DNA of 64,000 nt from Torymus aiolomorphi (GCA_036365515.1 CM070875.1:94861128-94925127); one strand, 5' to 3'. Positions 17,870 through 30,264 are shown, numbered from the stretch's first letter. Program-made: numbers and translations. Notes: a model not told the origin generated them from the sequence alone.

Positions 17870-20150
17870 AAAAGATTTTAAACCTTGAAATCGTAGACTC
17901 ACACGCAAAGATTAAAATACTTAAAAAACAGATTGATGTTGACATTTCTTCACTTAAGCTACACGCCACAGAAAATTTCGTTAACAATTCGTTACAGTAT
18001 TTGAATAACGCACTAACCTTCCTAAATAGTAAACACACAGAAGAACATAATAATAAGAAATTGAAAAATTTATTTTCCGTTAATAATAACGAAACCGGAA
18101 ATTTCAAACATAGTAATAACACTACGATTATCAACAATAGCGGTACACAAGGTACCAAAAATCATGATTCAAAAACCCCAGAAATGAAAAATAAATTGAT
18201 TGTGAATTTGTTGAGCGTGCCCATCCCAGACTATGCTATGAATATCTTAAACTTAGGGGAAAATTCAACTTCACTCTACCCCCGAACAGACGCACCTTTT
18301 TAGAATATATGAAATGTATAGAAAGTAGAATACGAAACATTGATAACAACCACAAAATTAGAGATGACCTCCTGTCTGCTCTTGATAGTTATATTCTTAA
18401 CAATAGAACCATGCATGTTCCTAACATTGATAGAACAATTAATAGTAATTTGAAAAAAAACAATTCATTAAGCAAAATCCAGACATTTTCGTTGCAATGG
18501 GAGACAAGGGAAATGTTAAAGTTATTTTAAATAAAACAGATTATATCAGAAAAGTAAACAATGCACTCGCGGATGAAAAATATTATGAAAGTCTTAAGAA
18601 ATCACCACTCATTAAACTTCAAAACAAAATAACTACTTTGGTGAAAGATTGGAATAGTAAAGGTGTTCTTGACACTGATCCGTGCTTTTCTATACAGTTT
18701 TAAAATCTAAGATTGGCAACACAAACTTGGCCAGAGCTTACGCATTAGTTAAAATTCAAAAAAAAGATAACTCTATTCGTATCATTGTCTCAGCTATTGG
18801 CAGCCCAACTTATGCTCTGGATAAAAGCCTTTCTATGCTGTTCTCGAAATATTTCCCTCGTCCAAAATCGACTATTAAAAGTAGTAGTGAGCTTAAAGAA
18901 ATCATAGATACAATAGAGATGAGTAATGATTATGAATTTGTTTCATTTGACGTTGTGTCACTGTTCACAAACATTCCCGAAAGCTTAATTGTTGCCACTT
19001 TGTTAAAAAAATGGAAATATCTAAAAAACAAAATCAAACTCTCGAAAGTAGAATTTATTTATGGTGTAAAAATACCTTTAGTATTTTGGTGTAAAAATAC
19101 TCTTAGATTCCACTTATTTCCAATACAACAATAAATTTTAGAAACAGATTTTTGGTGCCCCCATGGGTTTTTACACGAGTCCTTAGTTTGCTGACATCGT
19201 CCTTAAACTATTAGAGACATCTTGCCTTAATAAACATAAATCAGAATACGCATTTTATAAGTGATATGTGGACGATTGCATTCTCATTACAACAAAAGAT
19301 CGCACTTCCGACGTCTTTAACACGTTCAATAGTTACAATAGCCATTTAAAATTCACAATAGAACACGAAACGAATAACAGTATAAATTTCGTAGATATCA
19401 CTAACACTAGAACAGACTACAATAAAATAATCTCCAATTGGTATAGAAAAAGCACTGCTTCTAGACGGTATATAAACTTCCACTCTCATCATCCAATTTC
19501 GCAAAAGATAGCCACAATTTATAATTTAGTAGACAAATCTATTAAACTATCATATCCGCAGTTTCATGAAAACAATTTAAAAATAACCACACCATATCTA
19601 TTGCGCAATAATTTTCCGTTATACTTCATACATAAATACATCGGCATTAGACTCCAACAGATTCATAATAAAAACAATAAAATAGCGAACGTTACTAGCA
19701 ATATATCTAATATTGTACACATAAAAAAGAAAATTGTCCTTCCCTTTATAAAACATCTCACGCCTAAGATCAATCGAATTCTATATTCACATAATCTCAT
19801 GCCGATTAACAAAACAATTAACAAATTCAACAATACAATTAAATTAGGGAAAGATCATTTAGAACAGCCGGATGCCAAGGGCATTGTGTATAAGATCAAC
19901 TGCAAAGACTGTTCTGCTACTTATGTAGGTATTAGTATAAGAAAATTAAAAAAACCCATATACGAACATCAAAGAGCCGTGAAATTAAAATCAGAAAATT
20001 CTGCCCTTGCTACACACTCCCACCAGACTGGACATTCTATAAATTTTGAAAACATCGAAATCTTAGATAGAGAAGAGAATTTATTTAAACGTTCCTTTTC
20101 AGAAATGATAAACATCCACTACCATTGCAATACGATCAATCGTTTGGAAG
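17870..20150 (+). pseudogene. PLE-C copy 2, reverse transcriptase plus GIY-YIG endonuclease
   Basis: This is the most complete copy of its family. In order it shows an Asn/Lys-rich N-terminal region (18,001-18,300), DIRTINSN-type motifs, ADEKYYESLKKSPLIKLQ, the reverse transcriptase (FVSFDVVSLFTNIPE at about 18,940, MDDCILITT at 19,268) and a connector (RYINFHSHHPISQKIATIY). The GIY-YIG nuclease (GIVYKINCKDCSATYVGIS) lies at about 19,885. Several stops and frameshifts split it, near 18,300, 18,530, 18,700 and 19,130, and in the segment holding the GAPMGF motif. A BEL element interrupts the last codons at 20,150; the ORF end resumes at 23,357. Confidence 0.88.
20146..20150. repeat. BEL target-site duplication, left
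   Basis: GGAAG directly precedes the left LTR and is repeated at 23,357-23,361. Confidence 0.9.
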
Positions 20151-20679
20151 TGTTCGGGATTGAAGTACCCGAAGTGTCCGCCAGATGGCAAGCACCGACG
20201 AGCAACCTTCAATGAAAAATACTTCAATGAGTATACATATAGAGGTCTGCGGCAGCCACTATTCAGGTGCTTTATGCACATGCCTTGTTACTTTTCCCCT
20301 ATACTTTTGCCTATACTTGTTGCGTACATTTGCCTACACTTGTCTTAGTTGCGACTAAGACATATTATTGCCTTTACTTTATTTATTACTTTGCCCTTAT
20401 CGATTTTACCTATACTTTGGCTTATTGCCGATACTTTGCCTACATTTATTGCCTACAGTTACATTGCCTATACTTTGTTGTCTTATTTGCGAATAAGACA
20501 CTTTATACTTTGCCTATTTTATTTGAACGCATTTTACGTTCACACCTTTTCCGGTAATCAACGTTTACTTGCGAGTAGAGTTGATTGCATAGACTCTTGA
20601 AGTCTAATTTTCCCGTTTATTTCTTCTCGTTGACAAACTCTAACAATATAAATAACTCGTACACGTTCATTCGTGCACA
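20151..20679 (+). repeat. BEL left LTR
   Basis: It begins TGTTCGGGATTGAAG and ends CGTGCACA. The middle is rich in TGCCTATACTTT-like short repeats. Confidence 0.92.
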
Positions 20680-20683
20680 TTTT

Positions 20684-20701
20684 TGGTCCTTCGAGCCGGA
20701 T
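20684..20701 (+). other. tRNA-Tyr primer-binding site of the BEL element
   Basis: TGGTCCTTCGAGCCGGAT lies four bases after the left LTR. It is the complement of the conserved 3' end of eukaryotic tRNA-Tyr including CCA (from memory of tRNA-Tyr). Confidence 0.75.
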
Positions 20702-20938
20702 AGAGTTGTCAACCGAGAGGAATACTTGAAAAGCGATCGGATAAAATTCTGTTATTTAGTTGTTCTCAACTGCCAGAGATTTACAACCTCTGACAAGAAA
20801 GGCGATTTCGTTGGAGATTTACGACCTCCTAACGAGACCTCGTGTGACTGATCTTCAGCCTCCGCACTCGCACGGCGGGCGGAGTTATCACATCAACTCA
20901 TAAAACTCAAGAATCTTTAATATCCAACGTTTTTCAAA

Positions 20939-22192
20939 ATGCCATCACTTTCACTTACGCAAATTATCGAGCGTCAGTACGAATTATTTAAGCGAATTCA
21001 TAATACGCCCGATAACATCAAGAAAGTTGGTAAAGACAATATCACTCAAGAGCTTCTTGAAGCTAGACTACGGACGCTAGAGAAAAACTGGAACGAATTT
21101 CAAGAAAACCACACTATCATTCTATCTCAGAAATTTGAAAGTACTAGCCAAAGTGAATATTTTATCAACGACTGCTATGGTGCAACAGAAGAAGGTTACA
21201 TCAATTCAGCTGCCTATATTACCAGATTACTTAGAGGATTTCCTCAACAGAACACTGCGCCTATTGTACAACAAACAGTTCCTACAAGAAAGTTACCCAA
21301 TATCGAAGTTCCCACTTTTTCCGGGAAATTTACTGACTGGCTAGATTTTAAAGATCTATTCAAAGCTACCATCACCAACGATGAACGACTCTCTAATTCA
21401 GAGAAACTACAGCAATTGAAAACGCACGTTCAAGGGGAAGCAGCTGATATGCTCAAAACAATTCAAATTACAGATCTCAACTTCCCTATTGCCTGGAAAA
21501 AGTTGGAAGATCACTATACAAACAAACGTCGACTTGTTGCCATTTATACCAAGACCCTACTCGATCTTCCTGCCGTACACTCCGAGTCACCATCTCATTT
21601 ACAATCCCTTCTTAATACAACGACAAATGCAATCTCGGCTTTAGAGCAACTCAAAAGGCCAACCAATCAATGGGATGATCTACTCGTGCCTATCATTGCT
21701 CATAAGCTTGATTTCAAAACCTTATGCGAGTGGGAAAAACAAGTCAGTAAGAGTGCCGATCCTCCTACTTTTGTCCAACTTAGTCTGTTCATCACCCAAC
21801 GTATTGATTTTTTAGAAACCACCTCCGTGCCTAAGTTAAGTAAATCTAAAACTTCAGAAAATAGTTCAATTAGCTCTCATGCTACGTTTACCGACAAGTG
21901 TGTCTTTTGTACAGACGCACATTTCATTACTCGTTGCAATGCCTTCAAAGCCAAAACCGCAAATGAACGAAAAATCTTCGTGGAAAAAGGAAGTTATGTT
22001 TCAATTGTCTTGGGTTTCACCCAATCAGTAATTGCCGATCTGACAGAAGATGTATCATATGTAACAAACAACACCATACGCTTCTTCACGAAGATACAAA
22101 TACAAGTTCTCATGTGTCTGCCACTGAACCAATACATAATCACGTCGCTTTCACTGGTCCCTCTTTTGCTGCCAACACTGACCTGCAACTAA
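20939..22192 (+). pseudogene. BEL/Pao gag (with zinc knuckle, frameshifted end)
   Basis: The 417-codon ORF encodes the nucleocapsid precursor. After a helical N-terminus come LPNIEVPTFSGKFTDWLDFK and DERLSNSEKLQQLKTHVQGEA-like capsid motifs typical of the BEL/Pao gag domain. A Cys-rich knuckle (CVFCTDAHFITRC) lies at about 21,899. A one-base frame change near 21,995 shifts the second knuckle (CIICNKQHH) into the frame of the protease ORF. The last 60 residues of this ORF are therefore out of frame. The start ATG is the first after the primer site. Confidence 0.88.
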
Positions 22193-22757
22193 GTTTAGTA
22201 GCTCAAAGCTCCAGCGTAGAACCTACTCTTCTGGCTACCGCGTTGGTGAAACTACGTGGTGCTGATGGCAGAATTCATACTGCTCGAGCTATGATAGATC
22301 CTGGATCCCAAAGTTCTTTTGTATCCGAGGTGTTATTAAAGAAGCTTGAACAACCATACTCTGCCACGACAGTGCCGTTGAGTGGTATTGGAGGTTATTC
22401 TCACATCCCTGCCGTACAACTTTGCAACTTACATCCGCCTTTAACCCTAAAGCACATTTGCAATTAAACGCACTAGTACTTCCCTTCATTACTAAATACA
22501 CGCAAAGATGCCATGAACTAAAGAATGCCTGGACCCATTTGAAAGGATTACAATTAGCTGACGATTTCAGGGAAACACCTGCTGAAATTGACATTTTACT
22601 TGGGGCCGACATCTTCCCAGAGATCTTGCTCAACGGACTGGTCAAAGGACCTTCCGGAACTCCAATGGCCCAACGCACAATCTTCGGATGGATTATAAGC
22701 GGACCTATTGCCAAACTTAATACCTCAAAGTCTCCAATTGCAGCATTTCAATCTTAG
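22114..22757 (+). pseudogene. BEL/Pao aspartic protease remnant
   Basis: The catalytic signature MIDPGSQSSFVSE lies at about 22,290, followed by SATTVPLSGIGG. A frame change near 22,420 leads to a second piece (TSAFNPKAHLQLNALVLPF, then IDILLGADIFPEIL), ending at a stop at 22,757. The sequence goes straight to the purine tract and LTR after that. The whole polymerase region was lost, most likely by internal deletion. Confidence 0.85.
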
Positions 22758-22827
22758 TTTTCAGATCGGTTTAAATGTCTGCTAAACTAATTCTGTTCGC
22801 CCATTTTATGGACGAAAGCGGGCGGTA

Positions 22828-23356
22828 TGTTCGGGATTGAAGTACCCGAAGTGTCCGCCAGATGGCAAGCACCGACGAGCAACCTTCAATGAAAAATACT
22901 TCAATGAGTATACATATAGATGTCTGCGGCAGCCACTATTCAGGTGCTTTATGCACATGCCTTGTTACTTTTCCCCTATACTTTTGCCTATACTTGTTGC
23001 GTACATTTGCCTACACTTGTCTTAGTTGCGACTAAGACATATTATTGCCTTTACTTTATTTATTACTTTGCCCTTATCGATTTTACCTATACTTTGGCTT
23101 ATTGCCGATACTTTGCCTACATTTATTGCCTACAGTTACATTGCCTATACTTTGTTGTCTTATTTGCGAATAAGACACTTTATACTTTGCCTATTTTATT
23201 TGAACGCATTTTACGTTCACACCTTTTTCGGTAATCAACGTTTACTTGCGAGTAGAGTTGATTGCATAGACTCTTGAAGTCTAATTTTCCCGTTTATTTC
23301 TTCTCGTTGACAAACTCTAACAATATAAATAACTCGTACACGTTCATTCGTGCACA
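22828..23356 (+). repeat. BEL right LTR
   Basis: It is identical in length to the left LTR, with two visible differences (a G/T near its position 93 and a C/T near position 409). Confidence 0.92.
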
Positions 23357-23700
23357 GGAAGACACGCATTTTCTTAAAATGGTATACAAAAAAACAATAG
23401 AAAAGATAAAAAAAAACAACAAAATAACAACAATTAAATGCTCTACTGATTTATATGCTTATTGTGGTCCTCCTTATTCTCCTACGATTCCCTCGTGATC
23501 GTCAAGATTCTACCAGGAACGCACGTTTCCGAGTAAGCGTTCATCGAGCTACCTACACACAGCTTGAGAGTACATATCCCCTGTGCCACCTCTCTAAGCT
23601 ATGCTTTCCGGATAGCTTAGTACATGTGATTGTTGGTATAAATAGGGGTGTATGACACCTTTTTCATTAGTGCTTCCGCAAATTATTATCAAGAATGAGT
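23357..23700 (+). pseudogene. PLE-C copy 2, 3' end
   Basis: The sequence starts with the repeated GGAAG and continues the endonuclease C-terminus (EDTHFLKMVYKK), parallel to the end of the PLE-D ORF. It stops at about 23,435. The following 3' region to about 23,700 shows no ORF. No hammerhead core was found here. Confidence 0.65.
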
Positions 23701-23793
23701 GTACTACGTGTATTTCTGACATGGATAAACAATCAGTTTATTCAATATTACATAAGACCGACATAATGTGACGCATAGATTTTTAAGGTAACA

Positions 23794-24026
23794 TTATAAT
23801 ACAAAAAACCTTATAACATTGTATAAATTATGTATATGAAGAAACTTTGTAAATTTATATAAATAATATGTTTGTGCTTTCGTGTAGCCCAGAAGAAAGA
23901 AGTGAACAATACTTCCGAAGCGTTGGCTATTCAAATAAATGTTGTTACTCAAAGTGCGTCTAGCGTCCGTCAAAATTATTTCGTGCCAATTCATAGTAAA
24001 AGCATCTATCAGTACCACTTCTGGAT
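23794..24026 (-). pseudogene. DIRS-type RNase H end, split by the foldback element
   Basis: On the minus strand VVLIDAFTMNWHE directly continues the peptide that ends SWKPDPE at 38,758-38,766 on the far side of the 14.7-kb foldback insertion. The DPE codons are within the 9-bp duplication. The PDIDLFA...SW-PDP...DAF-x-x-W arrangement is that of DIRS-like RNase H. Beyond about 23,930 the similarity fades. Confidence 0.75.
24018..24026. repeat. 9-bp target duplication of the foldback element, left
   Basis: CTTCTGGAT here is repeated exactly at 38,758-38,766. Confidence 0.85.
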
Positions 24027-24179
24027 ACGTCCATTTCCCCCGCCCCCCCAAATCACTAATCCTAAAATAAGCAATTGGATAATTTTGTACACTTTTTTTA
24101 CAATTAATTACAACCACAATCGATTTTTTTACAAGTGTATACACAAAGTTATAAACAAACAAAAGGGGGGGGGGAAAAA

Positions 24180-24740
24180 TATTTCGCCAGCCCCCACATA
24201 AAAAAACCACAATTTCCAGAACGGTAACGTAATCTACGATTTATTTACAATTATTTACAACCACAAAAACTGGTAAAAGTCGATTATTTATAACAATTTT
24301 GAGCAATAATTTCGCCAGCCCCCCATACGCCAACATCAATTTTTCAAAGTGCTAACGTAATCTACGGTTTATTTACAATTATTTACAACCACAAAAACTG
24401 GTAAAAGTCGATTATTTATAACAATTTTGAGCAATAACTTCGCCAGCCCCCCCATACGCCAAAATCAATTTTTCAAAGTGCTAACGTAATCTACGATTTA
24501 TTTACAATTATTTACAACCATAAAAACTGGTAAAAGTCGATTATTTATAACAATTTTGAGCCATAATTTCGCCAGCCCCTCATATGCCAAAATCAATTTT
24601 TCAAAGCGCTAACGTAATCTACGATTTATTTACAACTATTTACAACCATGAAAAATAGTACAAGTCGATTATATATAACAATTTTGAGCAATAATTTCGC
24701 TAGCCACCTCATACGCCAAAATCTATTTTTTAAAATGTAA
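24180..24740. repeat. 128-bp tandem array, left arm
   Basis: There are about 4.5 copies, each with TTTCGCCAGCC, CATACGCCAAAATC and TAACGTAATCTACGATTT. Spacing of the last motif is 127-129 bases. Confidence 0.9.
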
Positions 24741-25389
24741 ATAGTCTATATTTTTTAATATATTTTTAAATCATAATTTTATTATCCATTGTTGGGCTTT
24801 CGTTTACGAAATAATACCGCCCGTCAGGCTAGGTGCGGTTGTGATTCTGTATGACTATTGTTACTCGGAAAAAATGTATGTGTGAGGAAGTATCGCGGTT
24901 GATCGATGATAGAAAATGGAAATTTTTACCCTCGCAAATATTTAAATGACTAGTAGCGGCTTAGGGTTACAGATGACAAATTCAGATGAATCGGAACTTG
25001 GAGCGAGTACGCCGATTTGCGAGTATGATACTCTATATAGTATAACTGCCATTATAACTGTTAGAGCCCTGCGTTTATTACAGGAATGCAACTGTCTCCT
25101 CTATTTCCTCCCTTTTCAATCCTCTATTTTACCCTTTTTCCAAGTTACTCCTCTATTTGCTCTATAATTAGCGATCTCTCCAATTTACCGATGAATTGCA
25201 ATGAAAAAGACGCGCGGACTACAATTTGAAAAGACTTGGTCGTCTCCTGTAGGTAGGGTTGCCACCTTTTACATTTGAAGTTGCTGGCCGACTGATGACT
25301 GGCGGTGGGGGGGTGAGGCAAGTAGGCAGGGGATATGGGGTCCATGCATATTAGGGAATTACGTGGCCCTGCAACAATAAGCAAGAGAA

Positions 25390-25756
25390 TTATTTAAACC
25401 ATTTTTATACCCAAGTAGGCGGGGAATATGAGATTCACGCATATAAGGAAGTCATGTAGACATGAAAAAAATAAGCAAAACGTTTATTTAAATAATATTT
25501 AAACCCAAGTAGGATGTGGGAAATAAGGTCCACGCATATAAAGGAGTCATGTAGATATGAAAAAATAAGTAAAAAGATTACTTAAATAATTTTTTAAACC
25601 CAAGTAGGCGGGGGATGTGAGGTCCACGCATATAACGGAGTCATGTAGACATGAAAAAATAAGCCAAACAATAATTTAAATATTTTTAAACCCAAGTAGG
25701 CGGGGGATATGAGGTTCACGCATATAAGGAAGTCATGTAGACGGGGGGGGGGGGGG
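25390..25756. repeat. 92-bp tandem array, left arm, ending in a G run
   Basis: About four copies carry AACCCAAGTAGG, CCACGCATATAAGG and GTCATGTAGACATG. The array ends in 14 G residues at 25,743-25,756. Confidence 0.88.
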
Positions 25757-25824
25757 TCTAAAGTTTAGACGACTCACTTGAAAATTGAAGTCAACTATAG
25801 ACGTGCTCGGTTTCGATATAAGCT

Positions 25825-26100
25825 ACTGCAGATTGTGCAAAATTTCGGAAGTCTAAATTACGAAAATCATATTTTCGAATGTAGCAATTCACCTACTGTC
25901 CAAAACATCGAATTTCATTAATAGAATTTTAATAGGGATACAATAAACATATTTCGAAATAAATCATTAGAAACAAGTTATCTTTGCTTTGATATCGTAC
26001 TGATGAAATTCGATGTTTTGGGCAGTAGGTGAATTGTTAGATTCGAAAATATAATTTTCGTCTTTTAGAATTTCGAAATTTTGCACAATCTGCACAACGT
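25825..26100. mobile_element. Palindromic MITE
   Basis: Arms starting GCAGATTGTGCAAAATTTCG and containing AATTCACCTACTG are repeated inverted at 26,005-26,095 around a 90-base AT-rich centre. It has no coding capacity. Target duplications were not resolved. Confidence 0.7.
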
Positions 26101-26265
26101 TGTTAATTAAATCTTTTTACCAAACAGGTATTCTGTTGTTTCCACTTTGTCCAAAACAGATTTTATCTTTTTGTCAAACTGGGGCGTAATATAAATTTTT
26201 CTTGCTATTATCCAAGAGTGAAAGAGATCGGCATTGATTTTTACTGCATCTGATAAGCATTGTAG

Positions 26266-27261
26266 TTATGCCTCTCGTTCCAAAGGTTCATTTTTATCAT
26301 TAAGTATCATACTTAAGGTTGTAGCAGTTAATGGAAGGCTTGAACCAATCATACTTTGGTAAGTATAAAAATATTTATCTCTCTTTACAGCGTCTTCTTT
26401 TAAGCAACATTTGATTTCTTCGTTTAACATTGGTGCATTCATGTCGATGTCTTTGTATTTCCTAGGTACCAGTTTGAGTATTTCCGCTCTCTCGGTTTTG
26501 GGTATCCTCTCTTTGAGCCAAACTTTGAGTCTATCACCAACATCAGCAGTCAGGGCTGCTTCCACGATTTTATTTTTGTCGGGGTGATCTCCCAAATATT
26601 GAGTGGATTCGTATAAATCATTTTCCTTATCGTTTGTATCTTGGTCTGTTGTTTTAGGCAGTTCTCCGGCATTTGATGCTTGCGAAGAATCTATTAAATA
26701 GATTTTTAACAAGTAATCTATATATACATATTTATACATATTACACGTGTTTTCTCAGCACATGTCATCGCTTCAACGATGCTCGGCTGGAGGTTATTTT
26801 AGTTTACGTTAACAGTATTCTACGTAATTTCTCAGCACATGTCATCGCTTCAACGATGCTCGGCTGGAGGTTAAGTATTTCCATATATTTTATATTCAAT
26901 ACAGAAATACATGCATGTTATTTCTTATCTCGGGGTGTGTCTCAGCTTGTGCGTGAGCTCGACCGGCTAACTTTTCCAAGAACTGGAAGAAGATGGTGCT
27001 TTGTTATGACGCGCGCTTATAGTAAGGAAATGTTGTCTTAATCGTGTATCATGCGACTCGAGTCTTGTACTTATGAACAAGCTCGATCGAGTTTTCTCAT
27101 TTTTTTAGATATCTTTACCTGAATCGTCTGCATCCGTTGCCTTTTCTTTATCGTCTTGTATAACTTTCTGAGTTTTTTACTCATGACCTTCATCTCTTCT
27201 TTGAGTTTATCAATCTCCGCTTGGGCGCGTTTTAGAAACGTTTTCGCCCCTGGTTCAGCCA
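26266..27261 (-). pseudogene. DIRS-type gag-like gene with one intron
   Basis: Exon 1 (27,261-27,119) starts MAEPGAKTFLKRAQAEIDKL, a helical start. A donor CAG|GTAAAG and an acceptor TTAATAG bound a 428-nt intron (26,691-27,118). Exon 2 (26,690-26,266) begins within a Ser/Asp-rich stretch (SSQASNAGELPKT). It carries NAPMLNEEIKCCLKEDAVKRD, which resembles the 'LNPEVK...KRD' core of DIRS gag proteins. A frame change inside an A run in exon 1 is needed to join the exons. It could instead be a different host gene. It belongs to the interior of the foldback element and is not colinear with the DIRS fragment at 38.8 kb. Confidence 0.5.
26753..26875. repeat. 44-bp direct duplication with hairpin inside the intron
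   Basis: A unit beginning TCTCAGCACATGTCATCG occurs at about 26,753 and 26,830. It contains CATCG-CTTCAA-CGATG, enclosed by CAGC and GCTG. Confidence 0.75.
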
Positions 27262-27429
27262 TAGTCAATCGGAGAGCAGTCCAATTCAGGGAGACCTCCT
27301 TCGAGCGATGATGTGTCGTCATCCGTGCCAAAGAACTTAATGACGAGATGAGCGCGCGCGGCGAGTAATATAGGGTGCGTTTTGAATATACTCTGAAAAG
27401 TGGCGTCATCTACAGCCCGAAGGACCGTA

Positions 27430-27837
27430 CTACATTTAGTTAATGTCGAAGAACAAGAAACGATGGATAATTGCTGTTATGCAATAAAACATGACCATGT
27501 TACAAGTGCCGAAACTACTGTAGCATAAATGAAGCTTTCAAACACCTGATATTTTATCTTCAAAATATTCTTGGTATAAAATTGTTATAATATGGGGTAA
27601 ATAAGTTAAGGTTATTGTTAATAATATAAAGTATGTTTATTAGCTACTTAGGTCTAGGTTACAGTGGTGAGAACCCGTCCGCCTTACATGGCTATCTCGT
27701 GACGACAGACTACAGTCCGTCGCCGACAGCGCATGTACAAGGCGCTGTCGGCGCTCGCGATACTCTCGCTCTACTCATACACACTCACAGGCATGTAGCT
27801 ATGTTCAGGAGCGTAGCATTTACTTATATTCCAACAC
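27430..27837 (-). repeat. Copia-1 3' LTR (inner end uncertain)
   Basis: On the minus strand a purine tract AAGGAGGCG is followed by TGTTGGAATATAAG, the canonical copia LTR opening, at about 27,837. The other end lies somewhere near 27,430-27,600 and was not resolved. No matching 5' LTR exists in the window. Confidence 0.65.
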
Positions 27838-27897
27838 GCCTCCTTAAATCTACAATCCTGAACTTTTTGCAATCTTTTCATTAATTTTGGTCTTATT

Positions 27898-30200
27898 TTA
27901 TATAATCAATTTCAATGCGTTTCTATTTTTCACAAATTTTGTTTTGTCAAGACTCTTTGTCAACATATCTGCTAAATTCAAACTTGTATCAATTTTTATA
28001 ATGTCTATCATTCCATTCTCGTAATTTTCATTTATGTAATGGTATTGCACTTCAATGTGCTTTGAGTTTTTAGTAAAATTTCCATACTTTGCAATTGCAA
28101 CTGCACCTGAATTATCTTCATACAATTTTATAGGTTTTTCAAATTTTACATCAAATGATTCAGTTAACAAGTTTCTAATAAATAATATTTCCGTTACTGC
28201 TTCTGACATTGCAGTATACTCAGCAAAAGTTGAGCATTTAGTTACATTGTTTTGTTTATGTGTTTTCCAAAATACTAGATTTCCATAAAGTCTAATTATA
28301 AATCCTGTTGTAGATTTCCTATCGATATTATCACCTGCATAATCAGAATCTACCATACAATCTAACGTCTCATTTTGCAAATTATCATAATACGTTAATT
28401 TTAAATCTTTAGTTTTATATAAATACTTCAATATTCTCATCGCATATTTGTAGTGTGTTGCATCATAGCAGCTTTGGTATCTACTTAAGTAATTTACAGG
28501 ATATGTTATATCTGGCCTCGTGCCTGTACTTATGTACAACAATTCACCAATCAAATTTCTATACTTTATACTCTCGTCTATTTCTTTAGCTTGTTCTAAT
28601 TTTAAATTTGCTTCCATAGGTGTATCATATAACTTCGCGTTTTCTAAATTGTATATTTACAGCCAAAGATTCAATGTATTTTGTCTGACTTAAGGTCATT
28701 TTACTTCTCTCTTTACTATAATGAATATCAATTCCAATATAGTTTCAAACTTTTCCTAAATTTTTCATTGAAAATCTTTTCATTAAACTTTCTTTAATTT
28801 CGTCTATCATATTTTTATTTTTGCAACATATTAAAAGATCGTCTACAAAAACCAATATGTATATTGGATCTTTGTTTGTGTTATTTACATATAGACAATA
28901 ATCATAGTTACTTCTTACAAAATTTAACTTTTCTATATATTTGTGAAAACAATCATACCAAGCTCTTGGACTTTCTCTTAAACCATAAAGTGCCCTTTTT
29001 AATTTATAGACTTTATTATCACCTGTTTCATAACCTTTAGGCTCATTAACGTATACTTCAGATTTTACATGACCATTCAAAAATGCAGTTTCAACGTCCA
29101 TTTGCTCTATGTATAAATTGTTTTTACAACAATGTGATAATAAAATTTTCAAAGTTTGCATTTTTCCTACTGGTGAATAAACATTTTCAATATATTCCTT
29201 TTGTTGGAAGCCTCTAACGACTAGTCGTGCTTTATATGTATTATCACTCTTCCTTTTATAAATCCACTTAACATCAATTATCTTTTTATCTTTGGGTTTA
29301 TGAACAATTTGCCATGTATCATTTTTCTCTAAACTTTTTATCTCCGAGTTCATTGCCTTTTGCCATTTTTTGTATTCATTACACTTTATCGCCTCCTCGA
29401 ATGTACTTGGTACATTTGCGTTTACATAGTTTACATAAATACAACGAGTTACAGGATTTCCGTATCTTGTTACTGGACTTTTCTTTCTATTAGATTGTCT
29501 TGGAATTGTTAAATTTTCATTATTTTTATTTTCATTTTCATACTCAAAATTTTCATTGTTTTTGTATTCAACATTTTCAAGATTTGTTTGTTGATCTCTA
29601 GTCGACTCGAAAGTCAGACTAGAAGATAATAGATTTGTTTCGTTTTCATCAACATAATTTTCAATTTCAGACTCACTCTCATAATTTACTCTATCTTTCT
29701 CATCATCAATTTTTTCCAAACAAATTAATTCAGTGCTTTCTTCAACAACTGTTACATGTCTAACATCTTTTACTTTACCGTTTATTAAAACTCTATATCC
29801 ATTATTTGTGTACCCAACTAATACTCCTAATTGAGCTTTATCATCCCATTTACTTTGTCTTTTAACTTCAGGTATTCTTACAAAGACTCTACTTCCATAA
29901 ATTTTCAAATCTTTTACATTAGGTTTTCTATTGAAAAATATTTCATAAGGTGTTTTATTTTCTGCAGTGTTAGCAATTGTTCTGTTTTTTAAATACGCTA
30001 CTGCATTCATTACTTCTGGCCAATACCTCCTATGTATTCTAGCTTCCCTTAATAAGCATCTGCCAATGTCCATAGCAGTTCTATTATACCTTTCGGCTAC
30101 GCCGTTTAATTCATGTACATATGGTGGACATGGTAATCATTGTATGCCATTTTGTCTTATAAAATTATAAATTTCTTTCGTTAAAGTACGTTCGTGATAT
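27898..30200 (-). pseudogene. Copia-1 pol: integrase end, reverse transcriptase, RNase H
   Basis: Minus-strand order: integrase C-terminal part with ELNGVAERYNRT-type spacing just before MDIGRCLLREARIHRRYWP (30,073), then YKARLVVRGFQQKEY, MDVETAFLNGHVKSEVYV and ILVFVDDLLIC (the reverse transcriptase VDD). The RNase H (28,617-27,898) has VDSDYAGDNIDRKSTTGF and SEAVTEILFIRNLL. A frame change between 28,620 and 28,745 and breaks near 30,110 inactivate it. This is the standard copia order. The N-terminal integrase part lies at 33,954-34,070, cut off by PLE-D. Confidence 0.9.
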
Positions 30201-30264
30201 TTAAGTTTATTTGGAAAAGGCGGACATCAAACGAACCAATGAATAAGCGAATATTATTTTTTAT

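Larger units (their letters stand above)
20151..23356 (+). mobile_element. Young, internally deleted BEL/Pao LTR retrotransposon
   Basis: Two 529-bp LTRs flank a 2.1-kb interior with gag and a protease remnant only. Reverse transcriptase, RNase H and integrase are missing. The GGAAG duplication (20,146 and 23,357) shows insertion into PLE-C copy 2. The LTRs differ at two positions by my reading, so the insertion is recent. A purine-rich tract (GGACGAAAGCGGGCGG, about 22,810-22,825) precedes the right LTR. Confidence 0.93.

Noticed and set aside
24946..25167. Small ORF present in both foldback arms (also 37,428-37,712)
   Set aside because: Duplicated as part of the arm, with frameshifting differences between copies and no domain.
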